Source: Halichondria panicea
Lineage: Eukaryota; Porifera; Demospongiae; Suberitida; Halichondriidae
Reading direction: 5' to 3'
Length of the DNA stretch: 64,000 nt
Assembly (NCBI RefSeq): GCF_963675165.1
Contig: NC_087378.1
Span: 2,279,525-2,343,524, forward strand
In this document: piece after piece, positions 12,611 to 24,813 of the stretch
Layout: every line of letters begins with the position of its first letter
Numbering within the stretch: the first letter of the stretch is position 1
Program-made: the position numbers and the translations under genes
Notes under the pieces: model-generated
The model's input: the letters and a program-made list of their open reading frames with translations, nothing else
What the model was told of the DNA's origin: nothing
Databases searched by the model: none

Positions 12611-14176
12611 CTGCATGAGTTGGTACAATAAAAGTCGTGTATATAGTACCATGAACAGTGATTCTTACCTGGTAAGTTCTGTTCTTCTGAACTAAAAATA
12701 TCCTCTCTTTTTTCGGCACATTGCTGATTTTCTCCTTTGCTTTCACATACACCTTCTTGAACATGTATGATTGTTGCCTCATAATCAGCTGTGTGAATAA
12801 CGGTTTCTTCATATTGGTGAAAATTGTTATTTTCAGCTGAGTTATCTATGATAGAACTGTTGTTACTTTCAGCTGTACCATCACTGGTGGGTGGAATGTT
12901 CTCTTCAGCTGGGTCGTGGATGATATTCTCATCAGCTGGGTGAATGATGATTGTCGGGCAATTGTCTTCAGCCGAGTTATCAATGGTAAGACAATTTTCT
13001 CCAGTTGGGCGACCTTCAGCTGAGCAATCACTAGTTGGATTGTTTCCTTCAGTTGGGCGTACAATGATTGGACTACAGTGATCAATGATGAGACTATCTT
13101 CTTCACCTGGGAAGTTCTTTTCAGCTGTGTCGATATTGGTTGGATTGCTCTCTTCCGCCCGATTATCACTTGTTGTACTGCCCTGATACATGATTGGACT
13201 ATTCTCCTCAGCTAGGTGATCACTAGTTGAATTTTTCTCTTCAGCTGGGCGTACAATAGTTGGATTACTGTCTTCTACTGAGTGATCAATGACAAGACTA
13301 TCTTTTTCAGCTGGGCAATAATTATTGGTTTGATTGTTCTCTTCGGCTGGGCGATCGCTAGTTGGACTGTTCTCTTTAGCCCGGTTATCACTAGTTGGAC
13401 TGTTTTCTTTAGCTGGTTGAAGGATAATTGGGCTATTCTCTTCAGCTGTGTTGATGATTGTTGGATTGTTTTCTTCAGCTGGGCGATCGCTAGTTGGACT
13501 GTTCTCTTCAGCCCGGTTATCACTAGTTGGACTGTTCTCTTCAGCTGGGTGAAGGATAATTGGGCTATTCTCTTCAGCTGTGTTGATGATTGTTGGATTG
13601 TTTTCTTCAGCTGGGCGTACAACGATTAGACTATCGTCTTCCATTGGCTGATCAATGGCTATACTAGTCGGGCAATACTCAGCTGTTTCAATGATAGTGG
13701 GATTGTCCTTTTCAGCTGGGTGAAAGATGAGCAAACTTTTCTCTTCAGCCTTATGAGGTATAGAAGTAGTTCGATTGGTTTTAGGGGGTTCAACAAGTGG
13801 ACTCGGCTTAGCATCATTCTTAGCACTGCTGGAATTATCTTTCTTAGCAACAAATGCCTTCTTCTCAAGTTCTGCATTGTGATTAATCGCTGAAGTTGTA
13901 GCATCCAGCCAAGCCTTCACAATATGTGATCCCATAAAGAAGTAGGGGTTACTCGAAAGAACTTGAGACTGACCAACATTTCTGTGTACCAATAGAAATG
14001 CAATTAATAGATGAGATGGGTCATGTAACAATTTACCTCAAAACTTGTATTTCTAGCATCAAATCTGCTTCAACTACACTGTACAGAGTAGCCCTTTCTT
14101 CTTTAGTAAGGATCAGCAAGTTAGGTAGCAGTGGTGGTGGTGGCTTTGACTCTAGGAGCTCCATTTCTATCTCCAT
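8136..14176 (-). CDS. Synaptotagmin-like protein with three C2 domains
   Basis: Ten exons read leftward: 14037-14176, 12669-13981, 12075-12610, 11272-12007, 10834-11204, 10483-10764, 9680-10415, 9249-9616, 8899-9180 and 8136-8411. They sum to 5040 nt, or 1679 residues. Residues about 15-50 (LILTKEERATLYSVVEADL) resemble the Rab-binding Slp homology domain of synaptotagmin-like proteins. Exon 2 carries an acidic 11-residue repeat tract. Three C2 domains follow, each split by an intron after NQTFE; their first halves share ATDKKGHCNPY and LYLLPDLKTSKRKT. Loop 1 has CNP where calcium-binding C2 domains have DP, and loop 3 (VWNKTKLSQLFLG) lacks the usual Asp pair, so membrane binding is probably calcium-independent. 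The likely role is linking a Rab on vesicles to the plasma membrane. The start ATG at 14176 is the first usable one; an upstream exon is possible. Confidence 0.84.
12860..13760 (-). repeat. 11-residue (33-bp) coding minisatellite, AEENxPTxxxx type
   Basis: Exon 2 of the synaptotagmin-like gene contains a long run of degenerate 33-bp repeats with an AEEN/PAEEN core followed by SPTSD, NPTII or SPIIL. A higher-order unit of 132 bp (44 residues, four basic repeats) recurs almost exactly: gcgatcgctagttggactg starts at 13351 and again at 13483. The spacing is a multiple of three, so array length can change without breaking the frame. Confidence 0.88.
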
Positions 14177-14496
14177 CTTGCTGGATATATTCTGTATGGT
14201 ATAAATTCTCAATGCAAGTCTAGACAGCTATTATGATGCAATACTCATTATCCTTGGAATGAAATATAAAACCAATGTTTGAGGAACAGTATAGTGAAGT
14301 GAAAGTTCACACAGGTAAACACACAAGGGGCAAGGGGGGGGGGGGGAAGGTTCTTGAGTTAATGAATAGCACCTCAAGAAAGGTGAATATTTCAGATGTG
14401 GAGTTAACGATCGTTACCCGACAAAGTTGACCCAACATCACTACCCAAGGATACTTATAGTATCTATGACCCAAGGATCTACCCAAGGATCTAGGA
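14177..14496. promoter_or_regulatory. Divergent promoter spacer, synaptotagmin-like / RMND5
   Basis: This 320-bp gap lies between start codons of divergent genes. It contains a poly-G run of about 16 bases near 14331-14346. A direct repeat of ctacccaaggat at about 14441 and 14478 lies just upstream of the RMND5 ATG. The regulatory role is inferred from position only. Confidence 0.45.
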
Positions 14497-17400
14497 ATGG
14501 ACGCCTGTTTGGCCGTGGAACGTGAACAAGAGAAAGTACTGAAGAAACTGAAGACACTGTCTGGTTCCTATGCTTATAAGCTTCAGATATTAATCGACCA
14601 GATAGCACAATTAAGAGAAGAATTAGGTAAAGTAACTCGTTCTTTTTGGTTCATCGTAAGCCTCTAAATTTACACACAGGCTCGTCTGAGGGCATTGTCG
14701 ATACTAGTCAACTGCACACAGTGAAAGAGTTAGTCAGAAAGACTAAGGAGACATGTCAGTCCATCTCCACTGAGCACAAGGACATCCACGCCTCCATCTC
14801 TAAGTTTGGAAAGGCCATTGACAAAGTACGCACATTTTATTCGAACACCATACATATTGTGTTCCAATTCCTACATACGTGTAGTGCATCATAGAGTAGT
14901 GATACTCATATCAATGTTAGAGTGTTTACAGTCACACTGTACTGTGTTGTACACAATGCACACAGCCCCGCCTTACACCACACCCCCACCCCCACAGAGC
15001 TTGCAGGCAGACATATCTGGTCTGGGTGTGGAGGGGGTGCTGTCTGACGAGAGTCACTCTCGGGAGCTGGATGCTGCTATCTGTGAGCACCTGTTCCGAC
15101 AGGGGAGACTGGACATTGGGGAGATGATTATCGAGGTGGGTAGTCAAGGGGAGGGGCTGAGTAGTTTGCGCAGTCATGATGTCATGATATACGGGTATAA
15201 GTTGCTACATGTATGTGGATCATTGATGAATAGCTCAGGGAAATCTTTTTCGGAAAAAGGCCATGGGTTTGTGTGGCATGATTTAATAAGAAACATGTGC
15301 TAGACTCTCATTAGACTTATTGTTCTGATTTGTTATTGATGGTATGTATAGTCAAATGTCTGGTTGATCCTCATCCCTGCGACTTGTCTTACATGTGCAT
15401 GTACACATACATGTATAGTACTGTCACTGCATTCTCTGTGTGTGCCTGTGCAGGACAGTGGCATCAGTGTGGATCCTGTCTACATGGAGCAATTCGCTGG
15501 ACTCAACAGAGTGTTAGAGGCCCTCAGGGACAGAAACATGGAACCAGCACTCGAGTAAGCTGAGAAATGTTGTTTTTACCAGTACCTCTTTATGGTAATG
15601 TTCCTCGCTTTTACTGGTTTGGCAGTACGTAGGACAATTAGTGTCTTTTCCACAATCAGGCTTTCCCAGTTATAACTAATTGACAATTTAGGAGATATGA
15701 AGCAAAGATGCAAAGAGGTGGTATTGAGCATCCCTCAGTTGATTGGCATTTAAGGGGGTTATGAAGTAACGTGAAGTGTAACTTTAATATAAGTGTGAGT
15801 GGGTAACGCAAAAAGTGTTCTACCCACTTCTTATGCAATCACACCAGGGACTACATTTAATATTCATATCCCATTAGATTTTAAAAAGGGAAATAGATAT
15901 AACGATTTGCTTGAGCTGTAGTACTGGTGTCCATTATGATCACCCCCTCCCCCGTGAATACGCCAAACCGGTTATTGTTATTGGTGGAGAATTTCCAGTA
16001 GGCCTGATCTTGAGTTTCATTTTCCATTCATGAAAGGGTATATATTATCATGAATAGGTTATTACATTTTTGTAGCGAATAGTGTTTAAACAGTAGAAAC
16101 TTGATATAGTTGGATGGCTGTATTTGTATCTCTCTGCCATGTAATATTGTATGGATGTGATACAGGTAGTGTGCACTTCTCACACATTAAGTATCACTCC
16201 ACGTACACGTAGTACACTCACCCTTCAAAGCTACACACAGTGTGTAGTTGCATTGAGTCAATGTGTTTGTGTGACTGGTATGAATTTGTATACAATACAC
16301 TCTTTGTTGCAATTTGTGTCAATTGCTTGTTTTTCAATGTGTGTTAATTTGTCACAGGTGGGCGTTGATTCACAAGGACCAGCTCCAACACCACGGCAGC
16401 TGTCTCGAGTTCAAGCTCCGCCAGCTTAAATTCATCGACCTTTTAACTTCTGGACAAACTCGGGAAGCTCTGGCGTACGCTAAAGTTCTTGGGCAGTTTG
16501 TGCCAAGACACACAAAAGGTTTGCTAAAATTGGTCCACAGCACACACATACATGTACATGGACACTATAATAGTTGCCTTGGTACTTGATACGTATATGA
16601 ATTGATTGAAAATCCCGTATGTATTGATCAGATGTTTGTGTTTAGAGTGTCTTGAATAGTGGGGTTAAACGTGTAATGATTGAATGTGTGCTGGTATGCT
16701 CACATGTGTACTGATACATTTACCCTGTGTGTACACTAACACAAAGTCTGCAATGTCATAACAATCTGGTACTGTAGATCTATCACAGTATTGGATTGCA
16801 CACACATGCACACATTCTACAGTATCTATAGTCTAACGTCAAAGAAGATTTCCCATAACCTTTCATTAGAATTCCTAGAACTAGATTATGTGTAACAAAC
16901 GTTATGCTTTTGAGGTTGTCCACCCATTGATACACATACAGTAATTATATCGGTTTATCTAAAGCATCCACTTGTTGTATTGCATGTACTAGTCTCAATC
17001 TGTGACACCTTGGAATCTCACTATTCATAGTAGTTCTAATTATGCACTCTGTCCTAACCTCCCCCACCGCTGCGACTATTGGCTTTCACTTAATACACCA
17101 TTATGCGTGGGAATTGTTTGGGTGAATTTCCCAGTAGATAATTGATCATTCTGTTACAGCGCCTTTGAGCCCTAAAAGAAATATACATGTATGTACTTGC
17201 TCTACATGTAACTGCTCGATCATGTACGTTTTATTGTGCTGTTAAGTTGCATACCGCCCCCACAGAGATAAAACGGCTGATGGGATGCTTCCTGTTTGCC
17301 AACAGGGGGCTGGAGATGAGCCCTTATTCCGACCTTCTTGACCCCTGGCACTGGACAGATGTGGCGGACATATTTGCCAGGGATGCCTGCAAGCTGTTAG

Positions 17401-19202
17401 GTCTCTCTCTGGAGAGCCCTCTCGGTGTAAGGTTCGTACGCTAGTACCGTAATTTATCTGCTTTTCGGGTGTTGTAAGTACTGGAGAGTTTATGGAATAC
17501 TTGCTAGTGCTGGTTTTCAGCTGTGGCTGTACAGTTGCTTTTGTATGTTTGTACTTGGAAAGGAAACACAGCACACCTGTTAGAAGTCTTTTAATCTTGT
17601 GTACAAGTAAAATCTCAATTTCAAAACAGTAGGAAAGATGGTTGGAATGTTGTAATATTGACCCTAGCTATTCCCTGCATGTCAACAGAAGCCTCATTGG
17701 ACTGTGTGTACCTGTGTACCTGGTAAAAACTGACTGTGTTTATGCTCATACATACATGTATACAAATGTAGCAGTTTCTGTTACGATTCTAGGTAAATAC
17801 TTTGGTTCCCCTGCCCTTCCTCTCACTTCATTGTCAGCAACATTTCTCTGTTTTTTCTCTCATGAGTTATTGACCCCCCCTCCCCCCACATACACACAGC
17901 CTCTCTGTGGGGTGCTCCGCCCTGCCTCAGCTGCTGCGACTGCGTAGTGTGATGGTGCAGCGACAAGTGTCGGACATGTGGACTAGAGACGAGCTTCCCT
18001 GCGAAGTCAGTCTGGGCTGGGATCGTCGCTATCATTCCGTCTTCACCTGCCCCATCCTAAGACAGCAGACTACAGGTAGTGATGTGTTGTGTGTGGTATC
18101 AAGGGCGTATAAAGGAAAAAAGGGCATGCAACAGCTTGCGAGCAAAAACTAAAGTGGGCGGTGGAAAACTGCATAATAGATTTTTGCGTACAGTACATAG
18201 TATACCTGGTCTGTGGCTTTAGTTGCTCACACGTAGGGTTGATAGTCAGTTGCATGCCGCCCTCTTCTTCTTTATACGCCCTTGGTGGTACATGTATGTT
18301 GTGTGTATATTTCGAAAGCTATATTCCTGAATTGTGTACAGTTTTTCTGTATAACGTTGTGTTGTGTAAGTGACTCGTACACACTTGTTGGCACATTGTC
18401 AGCAACATCCTTAGGATCTGATAGAAAACCTTGGCTGTGTAGTAGTGTTCCGTAAGTGCATGAGTAAATGTGTAAATGTACAGGTCCTGTGGTGTAATGG
18501 TTAGCACCTGAGACTCTGAATCTCAAGATCCGAGTTCAAATCTCGGCAAGACCTAAATTGTTGTTCTCTTTTTTGTAGATGCTAATCCTCCGGTACGATT
18601 GGTGTGCGGACATTCCATCTCCAAAGATGCCATGAAGAAGCTTGTTTCTCACTCTAGAAGGTATATGTGCTACCGTATAGCGGGTAATTTTTGTGGTGTA
18701 AAAAATTCATTATTTTCGTGGGCAAGCTGACCTCCACGAAATTTTAACGTAGGCGTGGCTTACCGGAACGTATGAATGCAGTGCAGGCAATGAGACTAAA
18801 CGAAAATTTTACTCACAAAAACCACCGTTTTCCAGATAAACGAATTTTTTACCCCATGAAAATTACCCGCTATATATACGGTATTGTTATATCAAACAGT
18901 AAACTTTAGGACAACTTTGGGCTCCCAAAAGTTTCAATAATAACTATGTATTGTAATGCTCTTCATAATTATTTTTGCAACCTCGTGGTTTTACTTACTT
19001 TTACTTACTTTACTTATATGGGTAGCTTGGAAATTGTAAAATGCCCTTTTTTGTGATTAGGAACCTCCCTTCTGGTAGTCTGGTAGTCCCAATAACATAC
19101 CTCTACAGCGTTTGTGATTAATGTATTCTGTGCACCAGGTTAAAGTGTCCTTACTGTCCCCGAGAAATGACAGAGACTGAAGTGGAGAAGATAAAGTTTT
19201 GA
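14497..19202 (+). CDS. RMND5: RMND5 (Gid2 homologue), RING subunit of the CTLH E3 ubiquitin ligase
   Basis: Nine exons: 14497-14626, 14680-14825, 14998-15135, 15454-15554, 16358-16518, 17266-17431, 17900-18075, 18579-18660 and 19139-19202. They give 387 residues; human RMND5A has about 391. The start MDACLAVEREQEKVLKK matches the family N-terminus. A LisH-like helix pair lies at about 110-140 (ICEHLFRQGRLDIGEMIIE), with a CTLH region at about 142-205 and a CRA-like region after it (WTDVADIFARDACKLLGLS). The C-terminal degenerate RING spans about 333-380 (CPILRQQTT, LVCGH, LKCPYCP). With MAEA it forms the catalytic RING pair of the GID/CTLH ligase, in nucleus and cytoplasm. All exons are open and in phase, so this is the working copy; a decayed copy lies at 45336-50215. 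Confidence 0.97.
18483..18554 (+). tRNA. tRNA-Gln (anticodon CTG) inside RMND5 intron 7
   Basis: This 72-nt cloverleaf has a D arm (gtgtaatggttagcac), an anticodon stem tgaga/tctca around loop ctctgaa with anticodon CTG, and a perfect T stem ccgag/ctcgg around ttcaaat. The A and B box sequences match eukaryotic tRNA-Gln. The acceptor stem pairs except for one C-A mismatch at the fifth pair. It has no intron and no encoded CCA. It lies on the same strand as the host gene, about 25 bp upstream of exon 8, so polymerase III and polymerase II transcription would overlap. Confidence 0.85.
18671..18883. mobile_element. Palindromic MITE with taccgtatagcgggtaattt ends
   Basis: The left end (taccgtatagcgggtaattt) is matched by the complement of the right end (aaattacccgctatatatacggta) with a few extra bases. 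It lies in the last RMND5 intron. The same left end occurs at about 50226-50244 in the second RMND5 copy, where it is cut short at a rearrangement junction. TA edges suggest a Tc1/mariner-like element. Confidence 0.72.
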
Positions 19203-19736
19203 CTGAGCCACAACAGTGCAATCACAGCATGCACACTAATTGCATAAATTAGTTTATTGGCATGGCTTTAACACACAATCAACTTCTATCACCTATATGT
19301 TGTTGTATACAAATAACTGTTTTATTGTCAGATATTGGTGCTCGCATTCCATGAAAGTCAGCCTGTTCGTATTTTCCCATCGCAAAGATAATAGTCCTCC
19401 ACTGGTAAAATAATGTTTGTTTGTTAAACTGCATGTTTTTGCAGGCTTATACTCCCTATTAGTCAATCATGGTACTTTATACTCTGTACAGTTTTCAATA
19501 GATAAGCACTATTTTCACTTTGTTACAGTAAACCAGTGATGTACGTATTAGCTTGGGTATACATTTTGTATGTGGCCGTTGTCTACTGAGTGTTGAGAAG
19601 TGCCAAACACTAATGTTATGTTGTGAGGCTAATAAGTGCAAGCACACAAGGGTGTGTACTAACTGAACAAGTTGGCTCAGATGTTGTATGGTTAGTCAGT
19701 GTTCAAGCCAAGTATTTTAGAGCTACGTAAGAAGAG
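19203..19736. other. Spacer between RMND5 and the small receptor gene
   Basis: About 530 bp of AT-rich sequence with no open frame, repeat or RNA that I can recognise. It should hold the RMND5 3' end and the promoter of the next gene, which lies on the same strand. Confidence 0.5.
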
Positions 19737-20940
19737 ATGAGGATCTTATTGTTAGTGCTATGTTTAACTGTCTTGAGAGGGCAACTTGGTGCTGCTGCCG
19801 TTAATTCTATGATATCATGTAATAATACTTGTAAGGAAATCAACAAAGTTTTACTATTAGTGATTTATGTGTGCATGGTATTTTCATTGTTACAGTTACA
19901 GTTACAGTTGGAAAGTTAGTTAATTTGACTTGCAGCAGTAACTCTGACTCTGTTTGGACATGTATTAGTGAGTTGTATGATCATAAATTTACACAGAAAG
20001 ATCACACATTTGTAAACTCACACAGATATTAATGGGTCGTGCAGCATAACACTACCCTGTAACTCTTCTGCTTCTGATATCGCTGTTGCTGCAATCGTGA
20101 CCCCCCTTCTCCTAGCCCTGGTAGGAGGGATCATAGCCACAATCATTCTGATAAAGAAGAGACGTAAAGTGAAAGTATTACTTCCTACGTTTGGAAGACG
20201 ACTTCAACATGGAGTACAACAAAGGTACTGTTTTTCATTTGTAGATCTACATGTACATTTGTTATTGCAGTTTGAGCAGTTTGACTGTAAGATTCTCCCG
20301 AAAGCCTAATTCTACGTTAGACATGGATAATCCAACGTATGGAACAGAAAGCGGGCGTGTGAAAACCACCGCCACTAGTCCTAATTTACCTGTGTACGAG
20401 ACCGTGTTCGTGGTAGAGAACCAAAATGCAGAGACTGACGAAGATATAAATTATGATGTCATTTGTGAGCAACCTGAAATTGAAAGTTCTCACGATTATG
20501 ACACAGTTTGTGTTGACACTGATGCTGATTACGATACGATTTCAATTGATGATGTTATCGAGGTACAAACCAAACCCACTTCCACAGCATATGCCATTAG
20601 TGCTATTTCTTTGGACACCAAAGAACCTGAACCACCAAAGAAGGCCGGAAAATATGTCACGAGGCGCATCAATAGTTTGGAAGCATCCAGTCAAAAGCTA
20701 GGCTCCAAAAATGGAAAGCACAAGAAACCAGTTCCTCGGCCAAAACCGAAGTTATCGTCAAAAGATGTGTTAGTGAAGAGTGCTAGTGTGTCGCAAGTCG
20801 AGAAATATTCGCAAGTTGATCCCAAGACCAAGTATGCAGAACTAGAGCCACATATCGTGAAGCAAGGTGGTGTGGAGGAGTCTATTACTTCAGACCGAAA
20901 GCCTCAACCTAAAGATGAGTATTCACACTTAAAGCATTAG
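19737..20940 (+). CDS. Single-pass receptor-like protein with tyrosine-rich tail
   Basis: Four exons (19737-19830, 19896-19967, 20026-20224, 20271-20940) give 344 residues. Residues 1-20 are a signal peptide (MRILLLVLCLTVLRGQLGAA). The ectodomain is only about 55 residues; VTVTVGKLVNLTCSSNSDS looks like strands A and B of an Ig fold, too short for a whole domain. A transmembrane segment spans about 76-102 (AIVTPLLLALVGGIIATIIL), then a basic stop-transfer KKRRK. The 240-residue tail has tyrosine motifs: NPTYGTE, YDVI, YDTV, YDTI, YAEL and YSHL, the last two close to ITIM form, and a PVPRPKPK proline patch that could bind SH3. I do not recognise the family. Membrane signalling is inferred from architecture. 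The tail resembles that of the neighbouring SRCR receptor in having an NPxYG motif. Confidence 0.78.
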
Positions 20941-21324
20941 TACAATCATGTATTCTTTTCTTTTGTCATTAGTCTCTATTACAACCTCGACTTGTAATTA
21001 TTTTCTTTTAGAACATTTTCTTCTAGAACATTTTCTTCTAGAACACATTTTCTTGTTTTTGTCGTGTTGCAATTAGGAGTGTTATATCTAAATTCTTCGA
21101 TATGAAGTGTCTGTGTTATGACAGGGTATGAATAATGGTAATGGCCTTTGAAGTTGCCATGCATGGTCAGCCCACACTTGTGTGTAATCAAAACAGCTGG
21201 AGTGGATTACCCACCACAGGAAATTAAGTGCACTGTGTGACCACAAGATTGCAATTGTTTTGGCAAGCATCCATCAGTTTTCCCTATCTCTTCAAACATA
21301 GCAAATTTGTATGTGTGTTAGGAG

Positions 21325-24300
21325 ATGATTTTGCATTTAGACTTTTCTAGATGGCTGCTGTTTTTGTTTGTTGCATCAAGTTTTAAAGAAACCAAAAGTG
21401 AGTGCTATATAGCTATATAGATCCTATGCAATTAAATATAGATACAATAATAATGAGAGCATTGCAAGGGCATGTTATGTTCAGGTTTATACACTCTTGG
21501 TCCCGTCAGTTTATACCAAGCTGCGTGAGGATATATAGATCTACTGTAAGCTGTTAACTGTGCAGTCTGAATATAATTATACGATAGCAGTAAGATTGTT
21601 GATGTATCTAATATTCAAATTGACTGCCGACCTACATCTCTGCATGTACAATGTATCACTCAGTGTTCTACTTGTAGATATATGTGCATGTCATTGTGAG
21701 CTTGTAGAAGCTGTACTTATTAGTGGACTCCCTGATTGTCCACATTTGCAGCATGTGAGGATGGTGATATTCGTCTTGCTGGAGGACCTAATGATTTTGA
21801 GGGCAGACTGGAGTCTTGCAGTGGCTCGACCTGGGGGCATGTATGTGGTACTGGTGGATGGGGGCGCACTGAGGGTGAGGTGGTTTGTCGACACCTGGGA
21901 TACCTTAGTGGCACCTCACCTCGTAAGTGCATGTCTGTATAGAGTCGCTGCTATGATATTATTAGATGTGAGTGAGTGGTTCTAGGTGTGTGTTTAACCA
22001 AATAAGGCCTAAAATGCAACATAAGTCACCTGGATTAGCTCATATACACTTCTCCTTTGGGTGCATACACAAAGAGTGAGCTAATATTTTTGGTGGAATA
22101 TGCATGGCCACTATAATATAATATACCAACAACTAAGAACAATATCTCCTTTACACTTAATTCTCCTGACCACTTTTCTCTATACTCAGTTGTGCAATCT
22201 ATCGCCGCTTCAAGGATGCATTATGGTGCCCAAGAAGGACCAGCCTTTGTAAATCAAGTACAGTGTACTGGGAGTGAATTAGCATTTGATAATTGTTCTA
22301 AAGAAGTAATAAACGAGACGGGGTGCTCTACCCTGGGGGGATTCGTTTACATTGTGTGTCAAGGTGAGTATTATTCAATCTCTGAAGTGTTTACTATTCA
22401 ATCGAAAATCTAGCTTATAGTTACCTCTCTCTTAGCAGTATAAACTTCCTAGAAGCAGTAGTTTGATGTATTGTGCTGACTGTAATAGGATCTTAAGAAG
22501 CTGAAATGAATATTACATTAGCCATCTACCCAGAAAGCTATCGGCCTGTTCACCATAATTATAAGTTGACTGATACGCAGATCCAGAGTGTGAAGGTAGT
22601 GCTCCCGACAGTGTGCGGCTAGTAGGTGGACTGTCTGATAGTGATGGCAGGGTAGAGGTATGTGACAATGATGGTCGCAGGAGACAAGTGTGTCAGGATG
22701 GCTGGGACGATCAAGACGCTACTGTAGTGTGCAGAACACTTGGATTTCTAGATGGATTAGGTAATTAAAATCGTGGCAGTTGAGCGACATTATTCAAATT
22801 TATTCTGTTGATAGATGCAGTCTCTGTGACAGGATTGCTCATTTCTGTTACGCTTCCTGCATATAGCAGCGTCAATTGCTCGGGGAGTGAAGAGTCTTTT
22901 ACTCATTGTGTGCCTAGCACAAGTACAAAACTGACCTTCCCTACTAACCAGTGCAATGGCTTTGCTGGAGTAATCTGCTCAGGTATGTAAATTAAAGTTT
23001 TGGAGCACGATTAGTATATGTAGTGCCTGCTGTTTATTCTCATCGCACAGATCCACAGCCAAATACACCTACTCCAAGTCTTTTTCCTTCATCTACCATC
23101 GGAACAACATCTAGTATCAGCCGTCCATTATTGGGTTCTTCAACCAAAACACAACCAACTGGATCACCAAACACACTCCGACCAGTACCGACTGTTCAAC
23201 CAACTGGATCACCAAACACACTCCGACCAGTACCGACTGTTCAACCAACTGGATCACCAAACACACTCCGACCAGTACCGACTGTTCAACCAACCCCAGG
23301 AGCAACTGATAACATGCTACTCATCATTGTAGTCGGAGTTGTGGGTGGTGCAATTGTGTTACTGCTGTTGCTGGTATTGATATTGTTTATTCTCATTCTT
23401 CTGAGGCGTAATCACAGCTCTGACAGGTATAACGTGTCTCCGGAGAATAAGTGAGTATAGTAGTGTTACAGTATCAGTCTTAATTACATACATTTTAGGA
23501 GGATGGAATTGAGCTTTCTTTCTAAGTCCATTCATCAAGATATTATCTCAATTTCACCATAATTAACTATTTAATTCACAGTATGACAACTGCTAATGGA
23601 GGAGCTATGAACAATGGAAATGGACACCTGGAGCATCCTCCAATACCACTGGAAGATTTAGAGAATTCGATCAAAGAAAACTTTCAGCCACTCCCACCCC
23701 GACACAGAACATCGTCAGAGTATGACCACGTCCTTTTAAATCCTCTCTATGGTAACAAAATGAGATCAAGGTCCAATACTATCATCTCCGATCAATCTTC
23801 CGTCTTCGAAGACCCTGGATATTCAGACATAAAAGGGGCCATACGAAAAAGATCCTCACTTGAAAGAACTTTAAACGATAAACTTAATCCGTACAGTACT
23901 CCAAGTGACACCATCTCACAGAAAAGCCATTCCCCACGACAGGTTCATTCAAATACTGCCTCCAATCGTGATCTAAGTCTTCAGCCTTATGTCGACGAGC
24001 AAGGCTATGCCGCTCTTGAAAGTCAGTCACATATCTATGATGAAATGAATGTGAATCACATGTACGATGATGTGCATAGTGTATCAGCTTTGTCCACGTC
24101 AATGAGGCAAAATCTGGTGCCCACTAATGAGCTTCTCTTGTCAGCCAGTCCGTACGAAATGCCGGCTATAGGATCAGCTATCAATGCACCCTCGAACGAA
24201 AGTGTACTGAGAGGCTCACTTCTTTCTCCTGAGCACAAGTTTGGGGTTGCTCGTTCAACCCCTAACCTAAGTTTAATTTCTCCACAGAGGGGTTTCCGCA

Positions 24301-24635
24301 TTCCTACTCATGCAGGGATTAGGCCAGGGAAGTCCAACCCAAACATTGCCTCACACGAGTACAGAGAGCTGGAAGATATTGCAACTCGAACATACGATTC
24401 ACCAAAAAATGCTCGAGGCTACGAAGAACCGGTTGTCGGAACTGACAATAGTCGTGAATATGAAGACCCGATAATGGTGAGGGAGCATTTTGAAGTGAGG
24501 GAGGAAGTGAGGAATTACGAGAGCCCAGTGATTACAATAACAGGAGAAAGGGAGCATGAATACAACAACACAGACCGAGCAAATACAGACCGAGCAATGG
24601 AGAGAAACATGGAGCTAGAAACAATACCTGAGTAA
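21325..24635 (+). CDS. SRCR-domain transmembrane receptor, long-tail copy
   Basis: Seven exons (21325-21397, 21752-21922, 22190-22363, 22581-22760, 22815-22982, 23051-23450, 23582-24635) give 739 residues. A signal peptide ([19 protein letters not shown]) is followed by two scavenger-receptor cysteine-rich domains, about 25-139 ([26 protein letters not shown]) and 142-255 ([21 protein letters not shown]). A Pro/Thr stalk contains a 15-residue tandem repeat. A transmembrane helix spans about 342-370. The 350-residue tail holds many tyrosines, including five YxxP sites (YEMP, YDSP, YEEP, YEDP, YESP), plus YSDI, YAAL and YREL. SRCR domains bind microbial or self ligands. YxxP is the known docking form for Crk-family SH2 domains, so phosphotyrosine signalling is likely. 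The ligand is unknown. Confidence 0.93.
23155..23292 (+). repeat. 45-bp coding tandem repeat, three units
   Basis: Three consecutive units encode [15 protein letters not shown] in the stalk of the SRCR receptor. The units are identical or nearly so. The paralogue at 32288-32379 has two diverged units ([15 protein letters not shown] and [15 protein letters not shown]), so the array length changed after duplication. Confidence 0.9.
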
Positions 24636-24813
24636 ATTAATTATCATTCTACAAGAACATTCAATTTTGTGTATGTAATGTCTGTTTTTTTTACTTTTTT
24701 CTTTAGTGATCTTTAACCATTAATTTTTTTCAAGTGACTTGCTATGTAGAGGGTGGTAAAAGGTGGAAAGTACTTTGCACGTTGCTATGCCAGTTGCAGT
24801 GAACTGAAAAGTG

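Noticed and set aside
8136-12812. Three separate single-C2 genes instead of one
   Set aside because: Exons of all units splice in consistent phase into one 1679-residue frame, only the last has a stop codon, and no signal of promoters or start exons is seen between units.
13282-13629. Plus-strand 115-codon Trp/Val-rich open frame
   Set aside because: It is the antisense shadow of the in-frame 33-bp repeat of the synaptotagmin-like gene; periodic repeats keep several frames open.
21560-21985. Open frame with hydrophobic stretch overlapping SRCR exon 2
   Set aside because: It translates the SRCR exon in a shifted frame; the true frame gives [15 protein letters not shown].
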